From positions 1 through 34,830 of the IMG/VR virus record IMGVR_UViG_3300005663_000135: a stretch of 34,830 nt of DNA, one strand, 5' to 3'. Positions 24,563 through 31,215 of this stretch are shown piece by piece. The stretch's first letter is position 1. The number at the start of each line of letters is the position of its first letter. Under the pieces are notes generated by a model. That model did no database searches, was not told the DNA's origin, and saw only the letters and a program-made list of their open reading frames with translations. The translations under genes and the position numbers were made by a program. This DNA is from a virus.

Positions 24563-24736
24563 ATGTTAGAAACTATGGGGTCAGTAAGAAAAATTGCGTT
24601 GGCTGCTTTAGTTATTGAATTACATGACGACGGAACATACACTATTATAAAGAACAGATTCTCTTCTGATACTCGTATAAATCAGACAGTTCTTGTTAGT
24701 GAAGAAGGAATAGTTAAGAAGCAAAAGAGAGGATAG
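24563..24736 (+). CDS. Small protein, 57 aa
   Basis: ATG after GAAAGGAAAAGCT. MLETMGSVRKIALAALVIEL then a beta hairpin region (DDGTYTIIKNRF) and a basic end KKQKRG. Two bases before the next start. Function unknown; missed by a 60-residue cut-off. Confidence 0.5.
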   Translation: MLETMGSVRKIALAALVIELHDDGTYTIIKNRFSSDTRINQTVLVSEEGIVKKQKRG

Positions 24737-24738
24737 AT

Positions 24739-24981
24739 ATGGCTGACTTATATCTGAGTTTAAATCATAACCAGTACAAGAAGCTTGAAGAGCAATTAAG
24801 GAACTTCAAGAATATAGAGACTACTCATACTACAGTAGATCAACGCTTCTACCATAAGGCTTTCAGATTAGATATGGGTGATCTTGTCTTAGAAATTCAA
24901 GGGCCAAGAGTAATGGCTCCACCGATAGCTGAAGGTGTAATAGAACCCATGAATCCAGACGACTCAATTCCAAAAAGATAA
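24739..24981 (+). CDS. Conserved-looking small protein, 80 aa
   Basis: MADLYLSLNHNQYKKLEEQL, mixed alpha/beta, ending in a Pro-rich acidic tail. RBS AGAGGATAG. Stop overlaps the MazG-like start (TAATG). Function unknown. Confidence 0.55.
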   Translation: MADLYLSLNHNQYKKLEEQLRNFKNIETTHTTVDQRFYHKAFRLDMGDLVLEIQGPRVMAPPIAEGVIEPMNPDDSIPKR

Positions 24982-25319
24982 TGGACAGCGATCAAGTAAT
25001 GCTCCATGCTCAGTACTCAGGTAAGGAGCTTCTGGCTAATAAACCTCAAGACCAAAATATACCTCTTACTTCTGCCATTTTGTCTTATGAAGTTGGAGAC
25101 TTTATAAGATGCTCTCTAAATCAACATTGGGGCGGAGTTAGAGGATATCATGGAGAAACAAAAATTGCACTAGCAGATACGATTACTATGTGTCGTCTCT
25201 TAGCAGCTATCTTAAACATAGACGTTTGGGATGCTCTGAGAGTAGGAGAGGAGCGATATATGGAAGCCATGTCTATTAAAGAGACTCGTAAAGATGGTGT
25301 AACAGGACGACCAGAATGA
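24981..25319 (+). CDS. MazG-like nucleotide pyrophosphohydrolase
   Basis: 112 residues, all-alpha. ILSYEVGDFIRCSLNQ and ALADTITMCRLLAAIL give the paired E-x2-D and A-x-AD metal-binding helices of the all-alpha NTP pyrophosphatase (MazG-like) superfamily, followed by a W-containing helix LNIDVWDALRVGEERY. Such enzymes hydrolyse dNTPs or modified nucleotides to monophosphates, or tune (p)ppGpp in phage infection. Starts in TAATG, ends in ATGA with the next small membrane gene. Confidence 0.6.
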   Translation: MDSDQVMLHAQYSGKELLANKPQDQNIPLTSAILSYEVGDFIRCSLNQHWGGVRGYHGETKIALADTITMCRLLAAILNIDVWDALRVGEERYMEAMSIKETRKDGVTGRPE

Positions 25320-25456
25320 GTCTATTGGAAGTGTTAATACTTATAGCTATATTCTTGTGCGCTATACCTGTTTCTCTTGCAATAACAGCCATTCTTTTAT
25401 CTCCTATAGTATTAATTATGGTACTTATAAATAAGGTTATGCACAGAAGTAATTAG
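25316..25456 (+). CDS. Small two-span membrane protein
   Basis: 46 residues: MSLLEVLILIAIFLCAIPVS then ITAILLSPIVLIMVLI and a basic tail KVMHRSN. ATGA overlap with the MazG-like gene gives a definite start. Two hydrophobic helices. Could be an antiholin, superinfection-exclusion or other membrane effector; function unknown. Confidence 0.6.
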   Translation: MSLLEVLILIAIFLCAIPVSLAITAILLSPIVLIMVLINKVMHRSN

Positions 25457-25460
25457 AGTT

Positions 25461-25528
25461 CTCTGGTGCGCGGGGTGGCCGCGTAGGGGTCGTCGGTGTC
25501 AGGGTAATACCTGCCCCACGCTCCAGAG
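25461..25528 (+). ncRNA. GC-rich structured island A
   Basis: A 68-nt GC-rich block in AT-rich surroundings. Closing stem: CTCTGG (25461-25466) with CCAGAG (25523-25528), then GCG/CGC (25468-25470 with 25519-25521) and GGGG/CCCC (25472-25475 with 25514-25517), separated by single mismatches. Inside, CAGG-GTAATA-CCTG (25500-25513) stacks next to it. No ORF. It precedes the RBS of the 25555 gene. It is complementary to island B at 26988-27003. Whether it acts as a separate RNA, a leader or is a mobile remnant is unknown. Confidence 0.45.
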
Positions 25529-25554
25529 CGCTTTAGTAAGAAAGGAGACCAAGC

Positions 25555-25755
25555 ATGGCAAAAGAACAGTGCTGTTTTATAGGTGAAGCTGGAGATGAAC
25601 GCCCTAGCTGCCAGTTAGACGCTGAGTGGAGAATTGATGGTGAGGGGTTTGAACATGAGACTTTCTCATGTACAGATCACGTAGGTAGCTTGCTAGGAGA
25701 TTCGTCTGTGTATGTAATAACTCGTATAGAATCAGATGAGAATAATCATGGATAG
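25555..25755 (+). CDS. Small Cys/His protein
   Basis: 66 residues with CCF, then C-x-L-D-A-E-W and SCTDHV: four Cys/His positions that could bind zinc, in a pattern common in small phage proteins. Strong RBS AAAGGAGA. Its stop overlaps the next start (ATGGATAG). Function unknown. Confidence 0.55.
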   Translation: MAKEQCCFIGEAGDERPSCQLDAEWRIDGEGFEHETFSCTDHVGSLLGDSSVYVITRIESDENNHG

Positions 25756-26074
25756 TCACCACACAGAAGCGGAAATACAAGCTGCTTTTCAAAGAGCTCC
25801 AGGGATTCTCAAAGAACTAACAGAGCTAGGAGCCGACTTGCCTTATTTCGTTCTTTTCGAAGATGCTAGTGGAGAACTGGTTCTCGGTAGTGGCACAGTA
25901 CTAAAAAAGGTAGTTGATCGAGCTAAAGAGCTTGTCCACTCTGAACGATTTAAGCCTTGTCTGCCTTGTCTGGATAATGCTCTTGATGATAAAAAAACCC
26001 CTCACTTTCATAAGATAGCCATTCAATTCTGTTGTGGGCTAGTCAATCATAGCTATACAAAAGAAGGAGGATAA
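25748..26074 (+). CDS. Unknown protein, 108 aa
   Basis: Start ATG 25748 (MDSHHTEAEIQAAFQRAPG) chosen over ATG 25736, which lies deeper inside the previous gene; neither has a strong RBS. Helical start, a strand-rich middle (YFVLFEDASGELVLGSGT), then a Cys/His-rich part (CLPCLDN, HFH, FCC) that might bind metal. Function unknown. Confidence 0.55.
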   Translation: MDSHHTEAEIQAAFQRAPGILKELTELGADLPYFVLFEDASGELVLGSGTVLKKVVDRAKELVHSERFKPCLPCLDNALDDKKTPHFHKIAIQFCCGLVNHSYTKEGG

Positions 26075-26077
26075 ACC

Positions 26078-26410
26078 ATGCTCCAATCATATGAGACAGC
26101 CCATTTTGAAGATAAGAATACTGGTTTACCTTTAGGCGGCTTCGCAAAAGCCATAGGTATAGATATACAATTTCAGTCTGGGCCTCTTCAGGTAGATGGT
26201 ACTCGTAAAGAACCAGAAGGTGCCTTCGTTGAGACTCTTATTGCTATAGTAGTAGATAGACTCCAGTATTACCAGAATGTAGCTAACAAGAGATTCAGGT
26301 GCAGAGAAAATAGTCTTGCTATTACACATTTACAGGAAGCACTGCACTGGCTGGATCATAGAACTAAAGACAGAGAAGACAGGGGCGTAGAAGGCACACA
26401 TAAACCATGA
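26078..26410 (+). CDS. Possible Acb2/Tad1-type protein (cyclic-nucleotide sponge candidate)
   Basis: 110 residues. The order IDIQFQSGPLQVDG, LIAIVVDRLQYYQ, FRCRENSLAITHLQEALHWL and RTKDREDRGVEGTHKP matches, as far as I remember, a widespread phage family related to the Acb2/Tad1 hairpin domain. Tad1 and Acb2 bind signalling nucleotides (gcADPR, cyclic di- and trinucleotides) and so block Thoeris or CBASS immunity. I am surer of the family pattern than of the function. Strong RBS AAGGAGG. Located among small accessory genes, where anti-defence genes are often found. Stop overlaps the next start (ATGA). Confidence 0.45.
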   Translation: MLQSYETAHFEDKNTGLPLGGFAKAIGIDIQFQSGPLQVDGTRKEPEGAFVETLIAIVVDRLQYYQNVANKRFRCRENSLAITHLQEALHWLDHRTKDREDRGVEGTHKP

Positions 26411-26493
26411 TGAATAAAGCATTAAATATACTCTGGTTCGTTGTTGTAGGAACATACTGTGTATGGTATACTGTACAGTGGGTTATGGGATAG
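26407..26493 (+). CDS. Mini membrane protein, 28 aa
   Basis: Starts in the ATGA overlap with the previous gene. MMNKALNILWFVVVGTYCVW then YTVQWVMG: a single hydrophobic helix with two Trp near the ends. Too short for gene finders. Function unknown. Confidence 0.45.
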   Translation: MMNKALNILWFVVVGTYCVWYTVQWVMG

Positions 26494-26501
26494 GTATAAT
26501 A

Positions 26502-26582
26502 TTGAAGAAACTATTCTTCTTTGTCATATTTGTATATGCAGCACTATGGATTGTCGGTCAACTTCAAGAACTAATACTGTGA
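26502..26582 (+). CDS. Mini membrane protein, 26 aa (TTG start)
   Basis: TTG start after GGATAGGTATAATA. Reads KKLFFFVIFVYAALWIVGQL then QELIL: a Lys-Lys start and one transmembrane helix. Its end overlaps the next GTG (CTGTGA). It forms a tandem of hydrophobic peptides with the preceding ORF. The start codon is weak. Confidence 0.4.
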   Translation: MKKLFFFVIFVYAALWIVGQLQELIL

Positions 26583-26806
26583 CATCAAAAACACTTCTTA
26601 AAAATAAACAAAACTGTCCTAATATCAAAGAGCATACACCTTACCCTGATGGATATATACAGTGGCACTCATGGGCACACGAAGCTAACAAGACCCATCG
26701 ACAGATTCGCTGCAGTGGTTGTAACAGATTTACTATATGGATTCCACGCAAAGGACACAAAAACACTGAATTAAAGTCTATTAGTAAAGGTTGCCTAACA
26801 TGTTAA
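26579..26806 (+). CDS. Zinc-binding protein of phage accessory type
   Basis: 75 residues from GTG 26579, chosen because it overlaps the preceding stop; the frame is open further upstream but that part reads like noise over the mini membrane ORFs. Core CPNIKEHTPYPDGYIQWHSW, HEANKTHRQIRCSGCN, IWIPRK: Cys and His positions suggest a zinc-binding fold. The end overlaps the next ATG. Function unknown. Confidence 0.55.
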   Translation: MTSKTLLKNKQNCPNIKEHTPYPDGYIQWHSWAHEANKTHRQIRCSGCNRFTIWIPRKGHKNTELKSISKGCLTC

Positions 26807-26961
26807 AATACGAAGTTACTGAGGATAAACTATATCCTGGTGATTGGCGAGCAGAGGCCACAGACTATGAGAGTGAGGGAGAATGTTACGTCGTAATCTT
26901 TGCTGGCCCACAGGCTGAAAAGCGAGCTAGAGAATACGCTGAGTTTAAAAACAGTCAGTGA
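26800..26961 (+). CDS. Small protein, 53 aa
   Basis: Starts inside the previous gene's end (ACATGTTAA). MLKYEVTEDKLYPGDWRAEA, then CYVVIFAGPQAEKRAREYAE: a beta-alpha arrangement typical of small phage proteins. RBS AAAGG is weak. Function unknown. Confidence 0.5.
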   Translation: MLKYEVTEDKLYPGDWRAEATDYESEGECYVVIFAGPQAEKRAREYAEFKNSQ

Positions 26962-26966
26962 CTTCT

Positions 26967-27072
26967 ATGTGGGGGAGGGCTATCCTCGGCACCGATGACC
27001 CCTGGCTGCTTCGGGAGGGGCAGTGGAGATAGATTTTCGGGTTCTGGAGAGGGGCCGCGTAGCGGCCCGAAG
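26967..27072 (+). ncRNA. GC-rich structured island B
   Basis: A second GC-rich block before the DUF4406 gene. It contains GGGCCGC-GTA-GCGGCCC (27052-27068, perfect 7-bp stem) and a longer-range CTTCGGG (27009-27015) with CCCGAAG (27066-27072). Bases 26988-27003 are complementary to 25485-25500 in island A (16 of 16 with two G-U). A 21-codon ORF (26967-27032, MWGRAILGTDDPWLLREGQW plus Arg) lies in it, without RBS. Not followed by a U-tract. Confidence 0.4.
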
Positions 27073-27088
27073 ACAGTGAGGTATTTTT

Positions 27089-27439
27089 ATGAGGGTGTAT
27101 ATCGCTGGCCCATATACTAAAGGTGATGCTGCTCTACATATACGCCGCATGATTATGGTTGCAGAGCGTATAGTAGAAGCAGGCCATACGCCTTTTATTC
27201 CTCTTCTTTATCATCTTTGGCATTTAATGTCTCCTCATGAATATGGTTACTGGATGACTTTAGATCATGCATGGATTGAAGCTTGTGATGTTCTTCTCTG
27301 GCTTGATGGAGAGTCTACTGGAACACAAGAAGATGTAGGCATAGCTGAGCATCTAGGCGTAGCTGTTTATTCAGAGGAAGAGTTTTTTACTTGGATTGCA
27401 GGACGTAAGACAGGAGATTCTAAGACACTTGACAAGTAA
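27089..27439 (+). CDS. DUF4406 / nucleoside 2-deoxyribosyltransferase-like protein
   Basis: 116 residues. MRVYIAGPYTKGD, GHTPFIPLLYHLWHL, WMTLDHAWIEACDVLLWL and GESTGTQED-x-GIAE match the DUF4406 group, whose fold is that of nucleoside 2-deoxyribosyltransferases. These act on (deoxy)nucleosides or their phosphates, so it may take part in salvage or base modification. RBS GTGAGG. Possible partners are the reductase and the MazG-like protein. Confidence 0.7.
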   Translation: MRVYIAGPYTKGDAALHIRRMIMVAERIVEAGHTPFIPLLYHLWHLMSPHEYGYWMTLDHAWIEACDVLLWLDGESTGTQEDVGIAEHLGVAVYSEEEFFTWIAGRKTGDSKTLDK

Positions 27440-27457
27440 CCAGATATATGTTATGCT
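27429..27457 (+). promoter_or_regulatory. sigma70-type promoter predicting a leaderless mRNA
   Basis: TTGACA (27429-27434), 17-nt spacer ending AGATATATGT, TATGCT (27452-27457). It overlaps the end of the DUF4406 gene. The next ATG is at 27464, 7 nt after the -10, exactly where transcription should begin, and no Shine-Dalgarno sequence is present. Confidence 0.7.
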
Positions 27458-27463
27458 TTTCTT

Positions 27464-27709
27464 ATGAGTGTAGAACTTGATCCTAGTTGTGAGCACAGAA
27501 AACTGCAGTGCTCAGTAACATATTCATCTGACCGTCAAGAGGATAAAGCTATAGTCTCTTGTAAGCGTTGTGGCTTTAGTGTAGAAATAACAGATAAAAT
27601 GCTCACAGATGACACAATTAAGTATGAATTCAATCTTGCTGTGGCTAACTTACGGAAGGGCCGACAGATTTTCACTGGTAGTCTGGGCGGCAACGGACAC
27701 GTCTCTTAG
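27464..27709 (+). CDS. Zinc-ribbon protein, probably leaderless
   Basis: 81 residues. CEHRKLQC near the start and CKRCGFSVEI in the middle give the Cys/His set of a small zinc ribbon; the C-terminal half is helical (YEFNLAVANLRKGRQIF). The ATG has no RBS and sits at the predicted start of transcription. Function unknown. Confidence 0.6.
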   Translation: MSVELDPSCEHRKLQCSVTYSSDRQEDKAIVSCKRCGFSVEITDKMLTDDTIKYEFNLAVANLRKGRQIFTGSLGGNGHVS

Positions 27710-27928
27710 TAGTAGAAAAACGGGGGCAGATCTCATAACATGTCAATGAAAAATCAAGGTGGGAAAACACCCTATAGGATTTTTTCTCTTAGGTTCCAAG
27801 GTAGAAAAGCCTTAATACGATTTTCCCCGCCGTGGTCTATGCTAAGTATGAGTCATGTTCCTACTACCCTACGGGTATATAAGTTCCCCGTGGCTATAAG
27901 TTCAGACTAAATTACAGTAGGAAGCATT
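27710..27928 (+). other. 219-bp intergenic region with repeats
   Basis: No convincing gene. A 56-codon ORF (27740-27910) exists but has no RBS and an odd composition. Visible elements: GGTG-GGAAAA-CACC followed shortly by a T-run (27778-27785), a possible weak terminator of the 27464 transcript; TATAAGTTC twice (about 27878-27886 and 27895-27903); and ACCC-TAC-GGGT just before them. The region may carry the regulatory sequences for the 27929 operon, but I found no good -35/-10 pair. Confidence 0.35.
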
Positions 27929-28399
27929 ATGCCACGAAGACGTGTTAATTGGAATATGGGGAAGATGTATGGCCGTGGATGGCAGAGAGGCATAGCTGAG
28001 ACTGAGGCGGATTATAAAGAGTGGTATCATTTAGACGGAATTACTTATCCTGAATTATATAAGCTTCTTATAGATAAAGGAAGAGTAGCTCTACGAAATA
28101 ATAAGTATCCAATGGTGATGCTGATTTTATCTTTAGTTAAAGAGGAAGAGTTCTATTATATTCTTCCTATAAGCCAGAAATTTATGTGGTCAAGGATTGA
28201 TGGATTGTCTAGCGGTAAACATGTACGAATTGTGTGGCAAGGATTTCAAGCTCAGATCTTACTTAGAAAGCTTCTCCGATATATGCCAGATGGCGATATG
28301 AAACAGAAGACTCTTAAGGCTCTTAGATGGGTTCCTAAAGGAGGGAAAAGTGTAGTAGATGAACCGTTAGATAAACCAGAGGATGTTTCGATTTGGTAG
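27929..28399 (+). CDS. Unknown protein preceding the recombination genes
   Basis: 156 residues, basic N terminus (MPRRRVNWNMGKMYGRGW), then helices (YPELYKLLIDKGRVALRNN) and a basic C-terminal region. RBS AGTAGGAAGC. No recognised domain. It is the first gene of the block leading to the SSB-like, nuclease and ATPase genes, so a DNA-related role is possible. Confidence 0.55.
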   Translation: MPRRRVNWNMGKMYGRGWQRGIAETEADYKEWYHLDGITYPELYKLLIDKGRVALRNNKYPMVMLILSLVKEEEFYYILPISQKFMWSRIDGLSSGKHVRIVWQGFQAQILLRKLLRYMPDGDMKQKTLKALRWVPKGGKSVVDEPLDKPEDVSIW

Positions 28400-28421
28400 T
28401 GATGGCAAGAAGGAGAAGATG

Positions 28422-29216
28422 ATGCCACCTGATCAGCAAGATGCTTGGGAAACGGAAACGCTAACACCCGTTAACGATGCAGAAGTTACTATCGTTGATG
28501 CTTACTTTGAAGAGGGGAAGTTTGGCACACAGTTAGTTTGGGTAATGCGAGTAGATGTGCCACATGATCCAATTAATATCCCGTTTGAAACTTTCAAGGG
28601 ATGGTTCAGTTGTGGCAAGGATTGGGTTATTCAGGATGCTGGTGCCAGTATAACTAAACCTACGTCTGATCCAAGTAAGCCTGCTAAGATTCATGCTTCT
28701 AGTAACTATGGTAAAATCATGGATCGTGTGTTGAAGATTGGTGTAGACATGCGTGGACGTGGCCTTCCAACAGAGGCTAGGGTATGGAAGGACTTACGAT
28801 TCCACATGCAGAGAGAAGTAGTAAAGTATACAGATCTGCCAACTGCAGAGGGTGGAACAATGGATAGAGAGGCTTCTATCCTGTTACCTGTTACTCATCT
28901 TCCTGCTTTAGGTGGAGCAGTTCCTGTACCAATTGTTGCACCAGTTGAAGCGGCTGCGCCCGCATCTGCGCCTACAGCTCCAGTGTCAACGCCATTACCT
29001 GTTGATGGATCAATAGAGTCTCATCTGATCTCTGTTATCCTTGGTAAGAGTTCTGTCATCGAGGGTAAGCAGGCTGCAATGCGTGATCCTAGGATTGCAG
29101 CAGATGATGCTATCAGTTCTCGGATTCTAGAGAATCAACTTATTGAGTCTTACTTCGAGGGTGATTCTCCAGTTCTTGTTATAGCTGATGGGAAAATCGC
29201 AAAGGCCAGTGGTTAG
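28422..29216 (+). CDS. Putative single-stranded DNA-binding protein
   Basis: 264 residues from ATG 28422 (AGGAG 6 nt upstream; ATG 28419 and 28383 are alternatives). The N-terminal ~140 residues are beta-rich (AEVTIVDAYFEEGKFGTQLV, WVMRVDVP, FETFKGWFSCGKDWV), compatible with an OB fold. A Pro/Ala-rich linker (about 165-200) separates a C-terminal helical domain. Genes of this kind precede Cas4-like nuclease and Sak4 ATPase genes in many phages and encode SSBs. No acidic C-terminal tip typical of bacterial SSB. The role is inferred from fold impression and neighbours. Confidence 0.5.
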   Translation: MPPDQQDAWETETLTPVNDAEVTIVDAYFEEGKFGTQLVWVMRVDVPHDPINIPFETFKGWFSCGKDWVIQDAGASITKPTSDPSKPAKIHASSNYGKIMDRVLKIGVDMRGRGLPTEARVWKDLRFHMQREVVKYTDLPTAEGGTMDREASILLPVTHLPALGGAVPVPIVAPVEAAAPASAPTAPVSTPLPVDGSIESHLISVILGKSSVIEGKQAAMRDPRIAADDAISSRILENQLIESYFEGDSPVLVIADGKIAKASG

Positions 29217-29235
29217 CAATTAGATTTATGCTGAA

Positions 29236-29322
29236 AGAACGTTCTGTTGTAGCAGGAAGGTGAAGGCGATTGAGGTCGTCCTTCTGGCGGCAATTGTTTT
29301 CTAGTGACTATCCGATAGCTAG
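29236..29322 (+). other. Structured intergenic segment
   Basis: In the 163-bp gap after the SSB-like gene: palindrome AGAACGTTCT (29236-29245); hairpin GAAGG-CGA with TCG-T-CCTTC (29262-29284, one bulged T); hairpin CTAG-TGA-CTAT-CCG-ATAG-CTAG (29301-29322, bulged TGA). No ORF. Could be a regulatory leader of the 29380 gene or a processing element. Confidence 0.4.
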
Positions 29323-29379
29323 GATATTAGCTGCTATAGTTTAAATCGCGGTAAAAACCAAGCATAAAAGGAGAAGATT

Positions 29380-29730
29380 ATGCCATTCAAGATTAGTGGT
29401 GTCGAGTTAGTTAGACGACTTAGAACAAAAGTGCCAGAATATAAAACTATGGCAGAGCATTGTACTCAACATGCTAAAGAGATTAGAAAAAAAGTTGACG
29501 AGATTTCTGGTATATCTGGACATGGTAAGATGCAGATTATGCCTGATCCTGATGAGATCTGGCGAACTCGCGCAGAATCGTGTAAAGCTAGAGCATCTGA
29601 TCTTATGTGGCTTAGTGATTCTATAACTGAAGATCAGGTACATGAGGTTACTGCTGAAGAAATGTTTAGTTTGGGTATTATAGGCGTGTTGAGTCTCGGT
29701 TTCGAGTCAGAGGACAATAACGAGGATTAG
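29380..29730 (+). CDS. Unknown helical protein, 116 aa
   Basis: MPFKISGVELVRRLRTKVPE and further charged helices, ending in an acidic tail (FESEDNNED). Strong RBS AAAGGAGAAGATT, the same string as before 17037. No recognised motif. Confidence 0.55.
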   Translation: MPFKISGVELVRRLRTKVPEYKTMAEHCTQHAKEIRKKVDEISGISGHGKMQIMPDPDEIWRTRAESCKARASDLMWLSDSITEDQVHEVTAEEMFSLGIIGVLSLGFESEDNNED

Positions 29731-29734
29731 CAAT

Positions 29735-29983
29735 ATGTTAAAGTTAAAGGATGAAGGGGTTGTTCTTGAAGAAGATTGGGGTTGGCCTGTTAGCATTGTT
29801 GAGATGGTTGAGAACGAAGAATCTCTTTTCTGGATGGTCTGGTGTGCTGCCAAAAATGGTGATCGTTCTTGCGAATGTCAATCTACTCCTCCTGTAGGAA
29901 CAGGAGCAACAAAAGAGTCTGCTCTTGAATCGTGGCGGTTTATTCATTTTGAGAGGCGTTATCAGGGACGGAGGCGACAATGA
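29735..29983 (+). CDS. Unknown small protein, 82 aa
   Basis: Aromatic, mixed alpha/beta (EEDWGWPVSIVEMVE, LFWMVWCAAKNG) with a C-terminal helix ALESWRFIHFERRYQ typical of small conserved phage proteins. Overlaps the next gene by ATGA. Weak RBS. Function unknown. Confidence 0.5.
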   Translation: MLKLKDEGVVLEEDWGWPVSIVEMVENEESLFWMVWCAAKNGDRSCECQSTPPVGTGATKESALESWRFIHFERRYQGRRRQ

Positions 29984-30231
29984 GCGCGATGCAAATTGAC
30001 ATACTGGATGCGTTTCCTCGCTCATTCTGTTTAGTTCGGAAAGAGGATAAAACAGGTGTCTCTGGTACGGGCATCGTAGCTGGTGGCGTCCTGTTTCCAG
30101 ACGGCGTTGTTGCCCTTCGCTGGTATGGTGATTGGCCTACAAGTGTAGTGTTTCACGATAGGGGTATTGAGGCAGTTGAAAAGATACATGGTCACGACGG
30201 AGCTACCGAGATAGTTTGGCTACCCATATAA
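29980..30231 (+). CDS. Conserved-looking phage protein, 83 aa
   Basis: Contains RKEDKTGVSGTGIVAGGVLF and ALRWYGDWPTSVVFHDRGIE, then a short helix and a final strand. This pattern recurs in small uncharacterised actinophage-type proteins as I recall them; no function is known. RBS GGAGGCGACA. Lies directly before the nuclease gene. Confidence 0.5.
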   Translation: MSAMQIDILDAFPRSFCLVRKEDKTGVSGTGIVAGGVLFPDGVVALRWYGDWPTSVVFHDRGIEAVEKIHGHDGATEIVWLPI

Positions 30232-30240
30232 GGTATCGTA

Positions 30241-31203
30241 ATGGTTTTAGAAGAAACTAAAGAAAGAACAGTTCATCATAACCCACCTCCCTTTTTCGGA
30301 TATTGGACTTCTTCACAATTAGGTTGCGAGCGACGTTGCTTTCTGATTGCGCGAGGTATCGAAGGTGACTTTGTTGAGATGGCTGTTACAGATGAGGGTC
30401 GGCTACACGAAGATGATGTAATAGCCAAGCTGCAAGTTAAAGGTATTATTGTCTATGACAGACAGGTAGAATTAAGACATCCTACTCTTCCTTTGAGGGG
30501 TCATCCAGATGGAAGGGTTATCGTATCTCCTGAATTAGCTGCAGCAATCTTGTCAGCTGACACGTATCTTCTTGATGTGAAGAGTATGGACAGAGCCTTT
30601 TATCTGAAGGCTATAAAAGATTTTAAGGGTAACTTTCCGCATTTGTATAGGCAGCTACAGGGATATTCATTAATGTCTGACGATCATGAATCTATCTATG
30701 TACCTATTAAGAATAGAGCAACAGGTGAGATTCATGAATTAGTTCTTGCACCCGATGAAGAAGAGTGGATCAAAATAGAAACCATGATAACTCTTCTCAG
30801 TAATGCTAACAGTGACCCGAACTTTGATTATAAATATCTGCATTGTCCTTCTGCTGAATCTATATCTGGAAAGTATTGCTCTTATCGCAATGTAGGCATG
30901 TGTGAGCATCAGACTAATATTCCTGATGTTACTGATGCTGAGGTTGTTCAAGCTTTGTCTTCTTACGAAGAAGGCAAAACTCTTAATAAGCAGGGTGAAG
31001 AGCGTAAAGATAGTGCTAAAAAGACCATGATAGCATATCTTAAAAATAATGGTGTAACAAGTATGAAGATTGGGAATAAAATTGTTATGGTAACTAAGGA
31101 AGGTAGGCGCTCTTGTGATCTTGATAAATTGAAGGAGTTAGCTCCTGATATATATAAGCTAGTGGCAGAAGAGACACCTTATGAGAAATTTCAAACTAGA
31201 TGA
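30241..31203 (+). CDS. Cas4/RecB-like PD-(D/E)XK exonuclease with probable Fe-S cluster
   Basis: 320 residues. Nuclease motifs: GHPDGR (D90), LDVKS (D112 and K114, the D/E-x-K part) and QLQGY (138-142). Cysteines C29 or C33 (CERRC) and C202, C213, C221 (CPSAESISGKYCSYRNVGMC) match the one-plus-three arrangement of 4Fe-4S ligands in Cas4 and AddB-type nucleases. Residues about 235-320 are helical and charged. With the neighbouring SSB-like protein and Sak4 ATPase it forms a phage recombination module in which it would resect DNA ends. Confidence 0.8.
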   Translation: MVLEETKERTVHHNPPPFFGYWTSSQLGCERRCFLIARGIEGDFVEMAVTDEGRLHEDDVIAKLQVKGIIVYDRQVELRHPTLPLRGHPDGRVIVSPELAAAILSADTYLLDVKSMDRAFYLKAIKDFKGNFPHLYRQLQGYSLMSDDHESIYVPIKNRATGEIHELVLAPDEEEWIKIETMITLLSNANSDPNFDYKYLHCPSAESISGKYCSYRNVGMCEHQTNIPDVTDAEVVQALSSYEEGKTLNKQGEERKDSAKKTMIAYLKNNGVTSMKIGNKIVMVTKEGRRSCDLDKLKELAPDIYKLVAEETPYEKFQTR

Positions 31204-31215
31204 TGTCTGCTTTGC

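Noticed and set aside
26472-26500. TGTACA-N17-TATAAT as a promoter
   Set aside because: Weak -35 (4 of 6), lies within overlapping small ORFs, and lacks the spacer motif shared by the other three promoters.
27740-27910. 56-codon ORF in the gap after the leaderless gene
   Set aside because: No RBS, and composition unlike its neighbours (many Ser/Pro/Arg, rare AGG codons); the gap looks regulatory.
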